From NCBI GenBank assembly GCA_902476875.1, contig CABSFC010000124.1, forward strand, positions 1-6,943: a DNA stretch of 6,943 bases, read 5' to 3'. The stretch's first letter is position 1. Each line of letters starts with the position of its first letter. Both the position numbers and the translations under genes were made by a program. Positions 1-5,502 of the stretch are shown in pieces. The DNA comes from an uncultured Oscillibacter sp. (GTDB taxonomy: Bacteria; Bacillota; Clostridia; Oscillospirales; Oscillospiraceae). Under the pieces are notes generated by a model, which did not search any database, was not told the DNA's origin, and saw only the letters and a list, made by a program, of their open reading frames with translations.

Positions 1-55
1 CCGCCTGGCCCGTGGCCGGGAGCGGCTGCGGCAGATGCTGAAGGAGGAAGACTGA
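1..55 (+). CDS. C-terminal end of an ECF-type RNA polymerase sigma factor (partial)
   Basis: Only the last 17 codons and the TGA stop (53-55) are present. They read RLARGRERLRQMLKEED. This matches the usual end of sigma-70 family region 4.2, where a run like 'SRLxRARExLRxLL' forms the end of the -35 recognition helix and its basic extension. Such proteins direct RNA polymerase to a small stress regulon. The stop overlaps the ATG of the next gene by one base (TGATG), so the two are translationally coupled. That gene is a single-pass membrane protein of anti-sigma type, which supports the call. The identification rests on a short tail plus context: seen are the residues and the overlap; the sigma-factor role is inferred. 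Another helix-turn-helix protein with a basic C-terminal tail cannot be excluded. Confidence 0.6.
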   Translation, partial: RLARGRERLRQMLKEED

Positions 56-1260
56 TGAACCATGAGGAGTACCGCAAGGCCGTTGACCAGCTCTCCTTTT
101 CCGCGGACTTTCAGCCGCGGACAGAAGCCCTGCTGCGCCAGCGCGCCCGTGAACTGGAAAAGGAGAAACCGAATATGCATTTCAAAAAGACCCGTAAACT
201 GGCGGTGCTGATCGCCGCCGCCGTGGCCCTTTTGGCGGTGTCCGTGTCCGCCGCCGTGCTGTTTTTGCAGCCCGCCGACGTGGCGGAGCGCTTCGAGGAC
301 CCCACCCTGGCCGCCGCGTTCAGGAGTGAGGACGCCGTGCTGGTGAACGAGACCGTTCAGGCCGGCGGGTATGACATCACGCTGATGGGACTGGTATCCG
401 GCGAGGGGATCGGGAAGTGGTACGATGAGGCCGAACCCAGCCGAACCTACGCCGTGGTGTCCGTCGCCCGCGCCGACGGCACGCCCCTGACCGACGACAA
501 CTACGACGTGATGGCCACCGGGACGTTCACCATCAGCCCCCTGGTGGCGGGCTATGCTCCCCAGGCTGTGAACGCCTGGACCCTGAACGGCGGCTGCGGC
601 TCCTTCCTGGAAAACGGCGTGGCCTACTATCTGCTGGACACGCTGGACATCCAGATGTTTGCCGACCATACGGTCTACATGGCGGTGTACCAGGGCTTTG
701 TGCCCTCCTATGACATGTTCTCCGTGGCGGAGGACGGCGCTTACTCCCTGCGCTCCGGCGTAACGGGCGCGCTGTTCACCCTGCCCCTGGACGCGAACCT
801 GGCCGACCCGGAGGCCGCCCGGGCGTTCGTGGAGGGCACCGGCATGGCCTACGAGCCCATGACCGACGCGGAGCGGGCGGCCTTGCCGGAGACGGCGGCC
901 CCCGCTGTCACCGAAAGCGAGGGGGAGGACGGCGAAAAGCTTGTCACCATCGGCGGCCCCGCCGCCCAGGCGGAGGGGGAGCTGAAGCCCTTCACCGCCG
1001 AGACCTTCAAGGCCTATCTGGCCGCGGAGACGGAAAAACTGGACCAGCAGCTGGCCGACGGCGTCCTGTCCCAGGAGAATTTCGACAAGACCGTGGCGGA
1101 ACTGGAGGCGACTCTGGCGGGCCTGAAGGACGGCACCCTGGTGGCCTTCCTGGACGGCGACAGCCTGGTGACCGGCACCGCTTCCAACGGCGAGTATGAT
1201 TTCCAATACGGCAAGACGGAAGACGGCGGCGTGAGCGTCGCCATCGCCGACGCCGGTTAA
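55..1260 (+). CDS. Single-pass membrane protein, probable anti-sigma factor with large extracytoplasmic domain
   Basis: This 401-aa protein has a short cytoplasmic N-terminus (residues 1-47, acidic then basic, ending KKTRK), one transmembrane helix (about 48-71, rich in Ala/Val/Leu) and about 330 extracytoplasmic residues. Residues 80-265 contain a beta-rich segment (for example GGYDITLMGLVSG at 104-116 and TYAVVSVARADG at 131-142). Residues 265-310 are an Ala/Pro/Glu-rich linker, and 312-357 are charged and probably helical or coiled coil. This is the layout of membrane anti-sigma factors encoded directly after ECF sigma genes in Clostridia, often annotated as DUF4179-like. The N-terminal part would hold the sigma factor at the membrane while the outer part senses an envelope signal. 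The start at 55 is chosen because AAGGAGG (41-47) sits 7 nt upstream and the ATG overlaps the sigma stop; the internal ATG at 175 has no comparable site and would remove the cytoplasmic part. I see no zinc-binding ZAS motif. The function is inferred from architecture and position. Confidence 0.68.
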   Translation: MNHEEYRKAVDQLSFSADFQPRTEALLRQRARELEKEKPNMHFKKTRKLAVLIAAAVALLAVSVSAAVLFLQPADVAERFEDPTLAAAFRSEDAVLVNETVQAGGYDITLMGLVSGEGIGKWYDEAEPSRTYAVVSVARADGTPLTDDNYDVMATGTFTISPLVAGYAPQAVNAWTLNGGCGSFLENGVAYYLLDTLDIQMFADHTVYMAVYQGFVPSYDMFSVAEDGAYSLRSGVTGALFTLPLDANLADPEAARAFVEGTGMAYEPMTDAERAALPETAAPAVTESEGEDGEKLVTIGGPAAQAEGELKPFTAETFKAYLAAETEKLDQQLADGVLSQENFDKTVAELEATLAGLKDGTLVAFLDGDSLVTGTASNGEYDFQYGKTEDGGVSVAIADAG

Positions 1261-1280
1261 AGCGGCCGCGAACCGCGCCC

Positions 1281-1319
1281 AAAAGAAGACGGAGGGACGC
1301 CCCTCCGCCTTCTTTTTTT
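1281..1319 (+). terminator. Rho-independent terminator after the sigma/anti-sigma pair
   Basis: A GC-rich stem pairs CGGAGGG (1290-1296) with CCCTCCG (1301-1307) around a 4-nt loop. It is extended past one A-C mismatch by GAAG (1285-1288) with CTTC (1309-1312), and then by an A run against the T run. Seven T residues follow (1313-1319). It lies 21 nt after the stop codon at 1260 and ends the first transcription unit just before the transporter promoter region. Confidence 0.9.
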
Positions 1320-1329
1320 GCGTACCCCC

Positions 1330-1358
1330 TTGACAAATCCTCCCGGCGGTGCTATTTG
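1330..1358 (+). promoter_or_regulatory. Candidate promoter of the ABC transporter operon
   Basis: An exact consensus -35 hexamer TTGACA lies at 1330-1335, ten bases after the terminator T run. At the optimal 17-nt spacing the -10 position (1353-1358) reads TATTTG, which is poor. Expression may therefore depend on an activator, or the true -10 may lie within the AT-rich palindrome immediately downstream. The G+C-rich spacer contrasts with the AT-rich stretch at 1353-1394. Seen: the -35 and the spacing. Inferred: promoter function. Confidence 0.5.
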
Positions 1359-1376
1359 TATTAATAAATTAATACA
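1357..1376. promoter_or_regulatory. Perfect 9-bp inverted repeat, probable operator of the ABC transporter operon
   Basis: TGTATTAAT (1357-1365), a 2-nt spacer AA and ATTAATACA (1368-1376) form a perfect 20-bp palindrome. It overlaps the predicted -10/transcription start of the transporter promoter and ends 36 nt before the ATG. It is AT-rich with no GC stem or T run, so it suits a dimeric DNA-binding protein better than an RNA hairpin. Palindromes of this size are typical of GntR (YtrA subfamily) or MarR-type regulators; which family binds here cannot be told from the sequence, and no such regulator is encoded in the window. A related inverted repeat lies in the promoter at 4206-4232. Confidence 0.65.
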
Positions 1377-1392
1377 CCAATACAACAATACA
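1371..1392 (+). repeat. Three AATACA direct repeats at 8-bp spacing
   Basis: AATACA occurs at 1371-1376, 1379-1384 and 1387-1392, each starting exactly 8 bp after the last. The first copy is the outer part of the right arm of the palindrome, so the array looks like additional half-sites running toward the ribosome binding site at 1399-1404. It could help cooperative regulator binding, or simply be an A-rich unstructured leader that aids translation. Confidence 0.45.
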
Positions 1393-1412
1393 AAGTCGAG
1401 GAGGAACCGATC

Positions 1413-2180
1413 ATGTCACTGCTGGAAGTGCGGCACCTGCAAAAAATCTATACCACCCGCTTCGGCGGCAATCAGGTCCAGGCCCTGGCCGACGTGGCGT
1501 TTTCCGTGGAGCCGGGGGAGTACGTGGCCATCATGGGCGAGTCCGGCTCCGGCAAGACCACACTGCTGAACATCCTGGCGGCCCTGGACCGCCCCACCGC
1601 CGGGGAGGTGCTGCTGAACGGCCGGCCCCTGTCCGCCGTTCGGGAGCGGGACCTGGTGGCTTTCCGCCGGGCCCACCTGGGCTTCGTGTTCCAGGATTTC
1701 AACCTGCTGGACACCTTTTCCCTGCGGGACAACATCTTCCTGCCCCTGGTGCTGGCGGGGAAGGACTACGCCACCATGGCGCGGAAGCTGACGCCCATCG
1801 CGGAGCGCCTCGGCATCACGGAGCTGCTGGACAAATACCCCTATGAGGTCTCCGGCGGCCAGAAGCAGCGGACGGCGGTGGCCCGGGCGCTGATCACGGA
1901 CCCGGAGCTGGTGCTGGCCGACGAGCCCACCGGGGCCCTGGACTCCCGGTCCGCCGACAGTCTGCTGGAGCTGTTCGGGGAGATCAACCGGGCGGGGCAG
2001 ACCATCGTGATGGTGACCCACAGCATCAAGGCCGCCAGCCACGCGGGGCGGGTGCTGTTTTTGCGGGACGGCCGGGTCTACCACCAGCTGGAGCGGGGCG
2101 GGGAGAGCCGGGAGCGCCAGTTCCGCCGCATCTCCGACACCCTAACACATCTGACCCAGGGAGGCGCCGCCCATGCGTAA
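1413..2180 (+). CDS. ABC transporter ATP-binding protein, BceA-type (peptide exporter/antimicrobial-peptide resistance family)
   Basis: This 255-aa nucleotide-binding subunit would power the permease encoded immediately downstream at the cytoplasmic face of the membrane. All ATPase motifs are visible: Walker A GESGSGKT (42-49), Q-loop Q94 in FVFQDFN, signature VSGGQ (146-150), Walker B LVLADE (166-171), D-loop ALDS (175-178) and H-loop H203. The FVFQDFNLLDTFSLRDNIFLP stretch and the ADEPTGALDS sequence are typical of the MacB/BceA/LolD branch, and the pairing with a 10-TM FtsX-type permease narrows this to the BceA group (bacitracin, lantibiotic and related peptide sensing or detoxification). 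The length is normal for the family. AGGAGG (1399-1404) lies 8 nt before the ATG. The 3' end overlaps the permease gene by 8 bp, so the subunits are coupled. The peptide substrate cannot be inferred. Confidence 0.93.
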   Translation: MSLLEVRHLQKIYTTRFGGNQVQALADVAFSVEPGEYVAIMGESGSGKTTLLNILAALDRPTAGEVLLNGRPLSAVRERDLVAFRRAHLGFVFQDFNLLDTFSLRDNIFLPLVLAGKDYATMARKLTPIAERLGITELLDKYPYEVSGGQKQRTAVARALITDPELVLADEPTGALDSRSADSLLELFGEINRAGQTIVMVTHSIKAASHAGRVLFLRDGRVYHQLERGGESRERQFRRISDTLTHLTQGGAAHA

Positions 2181-4134
2181 CGCCGGATTCTTTCCCCGCC
2201 TGGCCCTGGTGAATCTGGCCCGGAACGGGCGGTTTTACGGGCCGTACCTCCTCTCCTGCGGAGCGGTGGCCGCCATGTACTACATCCTGCGGTTCCTGAC
2301 CTGGCACGAGGCCCTGACCACCGTTCGGGGCGCGGCCTATCTGCGGGTGATGATGTCCATCGGCTGCTTCGTGGTGTCCCTGTTCTCCGCCGTCATCCTG
2401 CTGTATGCCAACAGCTTCGTCATGAAGCGGCGGCAGCGGGAGCTGGGGCTTTACAACATTCTGGGGCTGGAAAAGCGGCACATCGCCGCCATGTGTCTCT
2501 GGGAGACGCTGTACTGCGCCGCCGCCATTCTGGGCGGCATCCTGGCGGGCGTCCTGCTGTCCCGGGGGATGCTGTGGTGCGTGGTCACGCTGCTGCGGCT
2601 CCCCGTTGAGATTCGCTTCTCGGTCAGCGGGAAGGGCGCGATGGAGACGGCGGCGCTGTTCGGCGGGCTGTTCGCCCTGACCCTGGCGGTGAACCTCCTG
2701 CGGGTGGGCCGGGCCCGGCCCATCGAGCTGCTCCACAGCGGCGCGGCGGGGGAGCGGGAGCCGAGGACGAAGCGGCTGCTGACCGCCGCGGGCGTCCTGG
2801 CCCTGGCGGCGGGCTATCTCATCGCCCTGACCACGGAGGACCCGGTGGAGGCGCTGATGCTGTTCTTCGTGGCGGTGCTGCTGGTGATGATCGGCACCTA
2901 CTGCCTGTTCACCGCCGGGTCCATCGCCCTGCTGAAGCGATTGCGGGCGGACCGGGGCTTTTACTACCAGACCCGGCATTTCACCGCCGTCTCCGGCCTG
3001 CTGTACCGCATGAAGCAAAACGCCGTGGGCCTTGCCAACATCTGCATCCTGTCCTCCATGGTGCTGGTGACGGTGTCCGGCACGGCGTGCCTGTACCTGG
3101 GAATGGAGGACACCCTGGACCGGATGTACCCCCATGACATCGCGGTGCTCCAGGACCTGGACGATCAGCCGGGCGACCCGGCGGAGACGCTGGAGACGGT
3201 CCGGTCCACTGTGGCGGCAACCGGACGGCAGGCGGAATATCAGGGATATTACACCGGAATTTCCTTCAGCGGGAGCTACGGCGGCAACACCCTCTCCTTC
3301 CAGCCGGACGGCGGCGCCAACGTCCAGGTGGAGCTGCTGCCGGCGGAGGACTACGGCCGCCTGACGGGGCGGACGGTCGAGCTGGCCGGTGGAGAGGTCC
3401 TGGCCTGGGCCGACGGCCTGACCCTGCCGGAGACCTTCTATCTCGAAGACCAGCCCCTCCGCGTGGCGGAGCGTCTGGACGATTTTGCCGCCCGGAACGG
3501 CGGAGCGATGGTCTCCGATACGGAGGCCCTGGGTCTGGTGGCAAACGTGGAGACCCTGGAGCGCATCACGGCCCTGGCTCCGGAGGGCGCTGTTTTTCGC
3601 CAGTTCCATATCCAGATCGACCTGGACGGCACGGAGGAGGAAAAGCTGGCCTGCGCCGACGCGCTGCTGGCGGCCTCGCATGGGGCATTCAGCGTCAACA
3701 GCCGCCAGGACAACACCCGGGACTATTACGCCATGTACGGCGGCTTCCTGTTCACCGGGCTGTTCCTGGGGGCGCTGTTCCTGCTGGCCACGGTGCTCAT
3801 CATCTACTACAAGCAGATCTCCGAGGGCTATGAGGACCAGCGCCGCTACCGGATCATGGCCCAGGTGGGCATGAGTCCCCGGGAGGCCCGCTCCTCCATC
3901 AACAGCCAGATTCTGCTGGTTTTCTTCCTGCCCCTGGCGGCGGCGGGACTGCACATCCTGGCGGCGTTCCGGATGCTGTGCCGCATTTTGGAGCTGTTCG
4001 GACTTGATAACGTGGGCCTGTTCGCCCTGTGCACGGCGGGGAGCCTGCTGGTGTTCGGCGCCATCTACGCCCTGGTCTTCGCCCTGACGGCCCGCGCCTA
4101 TGGCCGCATCGTGGGCGGCGCGGCGTTGGATTGA
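2173..4134 (+). CDS. ABC transporter permease, BceB-type (FtsX domains, large extracytoplasmic loop)
   Basis: This 653-aa membrane subunit pairs with the preceding ATPase. The hydrophobic pattern gives ten probable transmembrane helices at about 23-42, 60-80, 111-135, 156-177, 202-220, 226-250, 283-309, 522-546, 578-600 and 614-640. A hydrophilic region of about 210 residues (310-518) lies between helices 7 and 8. That is the diagnostic BceB layout; in characterised members the loop determines peptide recognition and contact with a sensor kinase. The cytoplasmic coupling segment after helix 2 carries the FtsX-like KRRQRELGLYNILGLEKRHI (85-104), and the segment after helix 8 reads YKQISEGYEDQRRYRIMAQV (546-565), also typical. 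Length fits the family (about 620-670 aa). AGGGAGG (2158-2164) lies 8 nt before the ATG, within the ATPase gene. No BceRS-type two-component system lies beside it in the window, which is unusual for this family. Confidence 0.9.
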   Translation: MRNAGFFPRLALVNLARNGRFYGPYLLSCGAVAAMYYILRFLTWHEALTTVRGAAYLRVMMSIGCFVVSLFSAVILLYANSFVMKRRQRELGLYNILGLEKRHIAAMCLWETLYCAAAILGGILAGVLLSRGMLWCVVTLLRLPVEIRFSVSGKGAMETAALFGGLFALTLAVNLLRVGRARPIELLHSGAAGEREPRTKRLLTAAGVLALAAGYLIALTTEDPVEALMLFFVAVLLVMIGTYCLFTAGSIALLKRLRADRGFYYQTRHFTAVSGLLYRMKQNAVGLANICILSSMVLVTVSGTACLYLGMEDTLDRMYPHDIAVLQDLDDQPGDPAETLETVRSTVAATGRQAEYQGYYTGISFSGSYGGNTLSFQPDGGANVQVELLPAEDYGRLTGRTVELAGGEVLAWADGLTLPETFYLEDQPLRVAERLDDFAARNGGAMVSDTEALGLVANVETLERITALAPEGAVFRQFHIQIDLDGTEEEKLACADALLAASHGAFSVNSRQDNTRDYYAMYGGFLFTGLFLGALFLLATVLIIYYKQISEGYEDQRRYRIMAQVGMSPREARSSINSQILLVFFLPLAAAGLHILAAFRMLCRILELFGLDNVGLFALCTAGSLLVFGAIYALVFALTARAYGRIVGGAALD

Positions 4135-4190
4135 GGGGCCTGTGTAACAAAACCGCCCGGTACGCGTCTTATGGGCGGAGAAGCAGGGGC

Positions 4191-4219
4191 TTGATAAACT
4201 GTACTAACTGTACTATTAT
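4191..4219 (+). promoter_or_regulatory. Near-consensus sigma-A-type promoter of the glycolipid operon
   Basis: The -35 is TTGATA (4191-4196, 5 of 6 consensus), the spacer is 17 nt (4197-4213) and the -10 is TATTAT (4214-4219, 5 of 6 consensus). Transcription would start near 4226-4227, giving a leader of about 90 nt before the ATG at 4318. The spacer and -10 are built from operator-like half-sites, so repression by steric blocking is the simplest expectation. Confidence 0.72.
4198..4215 (+). repeat. Tandem 9-bp direct repeat (ACTGTACTA twice) in the promoter spacer
   Basis: ACTGTACTA occurs at 4198-4206 and again, directly adjoining, at 4207-4215. The second copy forms most of the left arm of the inverted repeat that covers the -10. 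The first copy therefore supplies an extra half-site of the same sequence, nine bases upstream, between the -35 and -10. Confidence 0.6.
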
Positions 4220-4232
4220 GATTAATACAGTT
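4206..4232. promoter_or_regulatory. Imperfect 12-bp inverted repeat over the -10, probable operator
   Basis: AACTGTACTATT (4206-4217), a 3-nt spacer ATG and ATTAATACAGTT (4221-4232) match as an inverted repeat at 10 of 12 positions. It covers the -10 box (4214-4219) and the predicted start site. The right arm contains ATTAATACA, identical to the right arm of the palindrome at 1357-1376, pointing to a shared regulator. Seen: the repeats and the identity. Inferred: protein binding and shared control. Confidence 0.62.
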
Positions 4233-4245
4233 GACGTAAAAATGT

Positions 4246-4270
4246 GGGCGGGATTTGAAGAAATCCGCCC
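4246..4270 (+). other. Hairpin in the 5' leader of the glycosyltransferase mRNA
   Basis: GGGCG(G)GATTT (4246-4256) pairs with AAATCCGCCC (4261-4270) around a GAAG loop, with one bulged G at 4250, giving ten base pairs. It lies about 20 nt after the predicted transcription start and 47 nt before the start codon. No T run follows on the + strand, so it is not a standard terminator there; on the - strand an ACATTTTTACG run follows, a weak match to a terminator facing the transporter genes. A role in mRNA stability or attenuation is possible but unproven. Confidence 0.5.
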
Positions 4271-4305
4271 GAAGGCGTCGTTATAGTATACAGAAGGCAA
4301 GAAAC

Positions 4306-4310
4306 GAGGG
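4306..4310 (+). promoter_or_regulatory. Ribosome binding site that fixes the glycosyltransferase start
   Basis: GAGGG at 4306-4310 lies 7 nt before the ATG at 4318. This favours that ATG over an in-frame TTG at 4255, which has no Shine-Dalgarno sequence, sits inside the leader hairpin and would add 21 basic residues in front of the conserved MKILITSDWY start. Confidence 0.75.
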
Positions 4311-4317
4311 AAAGTCT

Positions 4318-5502
4318 ATGAAAATTCTGATCACTTCCGACTGGTACAGCCCCGCCGTCAACGGCGTGGTGACCTCGGTGAAAAATCTGCGGCGGGAGCT
4401 GGAGCGCCGGGGCCACGAGGTCCGGGTCCTGACGCTGTCCCAGACCCACCGCTCCTGGTCCGGGGACGGCGTGACATACCTGGGCTCCGTGGCCGCCGGT
4501 CTGGTGTATCCCGGCGCCCGACTGCGGACGGCTCTGGCGGGGCAGTGGGTCCGGGAGCTGGTGGAGTGGCGCCCCGATGTGGTCCACGCCCAGTGTGAAT
4601 TCTCCACCTTTTTCCTGGCCCGCCGCATCGCGGAGGAGCTGGACGTGCCCCTGGTCCACACCTACCACACCGTCTACGAGGACTACACCCACTATTTTTC
4701 CCCCAGCGTCCGCTTCGGGAAGAAGGCGGTGGCGGTGTTCTCCCGCTGGGTGGCGTCCCACACCGACTGCATGATCGCCCCCACCGGCAAGGTGCGGCTG
4801 CTGCTCCAGCACTACGGCGTGGCCTGCCCGGTGTTCGTGGTGCCCTCCGGCATCGACCTGCGGCGCTTCGGCGGCGAGGCGGACCCCTGGCGCATGGCGG
4901 TGCTGCGGGCCAGCCTGGACATCCCCCAGGACCGGCTGATCCTGGTGTCCGTGGGGCGGCTGGCGGAGGAGAAGAATATCGACGAGCTGCTGCGCCTCCG
5001 GGCTTCCCTGGGGGATGCCGCCGTCACCCTCCTGCTGGTGGGGGACGGCCCGGACCGCCCCCGGCTGGAGCGATTGGCGGCGGAGCTGGGTCTGGCGGCG
5101 CCGGACGTGGTCTTCGCCGGGATGGTGCCGCCGGAGCAGGTGGCGGACTGGTACCGGCTGGGGGACCTGTTCGTCAGCGCCTCCACCAGCGAGACCCAGG
5201 GCCTGACCTATGTGGAGGCCCTGGCCGCGGGCGTCCCCGCCCTGTGCCGGGCGGACCCCTGTCTGGCGGAGGTCGTCCGGGACGGCGAAAACGGCTGGCA
5301 GTACCGGGACGAGGCGGATTTCCGGCGGAAGCTGGACCTGTTCCTGGCCCAGCCCCACCGGCGGCGGCAGCTGGCCCGGAACGCCCGCCGCATCGCTGAG
5401 GACTACTCCGCGGAGCGGTTTGCCGAGCGCGTGGAGGCCATCTACCGGGAGCAGATACAGCGCCGCGCCGAAAGCCGCCTCAGGCGGGAGGTCCCGGCAT
5501 GA
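4318..5502 (+). CDS. GT4-family glycosyltransferase, probable 1,2-diacylglycerol 3-alpha-glucosyltransferase type
   Basis: This 394-aa GT-B fold enzyme probably transfers a sugar from a nucleotide sugar to diacylglycerol at the inner membrane face, making the monoglycosyl lipid used as a membrane lipid and lipoteichoic-acid anchor. The acceptor domain begins MKILITSDWYSPAVNGVVTS (1-20), with the GVVTSV loop typical of this group, and contains HTYHTVYEDYTHY (114-126), a stretch characteristic of Firmicutes and Acholeplasma monoglycosyldiacylglycerol synthases. The donor domain shows VPSGIDLRRF (175-184), VGRLAEEKN (212-220), VGDGPDRPRLE (241-251) and the GT4 EX7E motif with E292 and E300 in SETQGLTYVEALAAGVP. 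There is no transmembrane helix; basic surface segments suggest peripheral membrane binding. The gene overlaps the next one by 4 bp (ATGA). The family is secure; the lipid acceptor is inferred from the motifs and from the operon partners, and the sugar is not known. Confidence 0.85.
   Translation: MKILITSDWYSPAVNGVVTSVKNLRRELERRGHEVRVLTLSQTHRSWSGDGVTYLGSVAAGLVYPGARLRTALAGQWVRELVEWRPDVVHAQCEFSTFFLARRIAEELDVPLVHTYHTVYEDYTHYFSPSVRFGKKAVAVFSRWVASHTDCMIAPTGKVRLLLQHYGVACPVFVVPSGIDLRRFGGEADPWRMAVLRASLDIPQDRLILVSVGRLAEEKNIDELLRLRASLGDAAVTLLLVGDGPDRPRLERLAAELGLAAPDVVFAGMVPPEQVADWYRLGDLFVSASTSETQGLTYVEALAAGVPALCRADPCLAEVVRDGENGWQYRDEADFRRKLDLFLAQPHRRRQLARNARRIAEDYSAERFAERVEAIYREQIQRRAESRLRREVPA

Noticed and set aside
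2026..3954. A 642-codon open frame on the - strand opposite the permease gene
   Set aside because: It is antisense to a clear BceB-type gene, is rich in Gln/His/Arg/Gly with no domain-like pattern, and has no promoter or ribosome binding site. It arises from the lack of stops in GC-rich sequence.
4153..4178. CCGCCC/GGGCGG inverted repeat after the permease gene, as a terminator
   Set aside because: The stem is only 6 bp with a 14-nt loop and no following T run. A transcription stop may exist but is not supported here, so some read-through into the glycolipid operon is possible.
4282..4287. TATAGT as a second -10 box close to the glycosyltransferase start
   Set aside because: No -35-like hexamer lies 16-18 nt upstream; the nearest candidate, TTGAAG at 4255, gives a 21-nt spacer and sits within the hairpin.
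4255..4317. TTG start giving a 415-aa version of the first glycosyltransferase
   Set aside because: It has no Shine-Dalgarno sequence and would add a basic stretch before the family's normal N-terminal beta strand. The ATG at 4318 has GAGGG 7 nt upstream.
4222..5358. A 378-codon open frame on the - strand opposite the first glycosyltransferase
   Set aside because: Same low-complexity Gln/His/Gly/Val composition and no start signals; the + strand frame has clear GT4 motifs.
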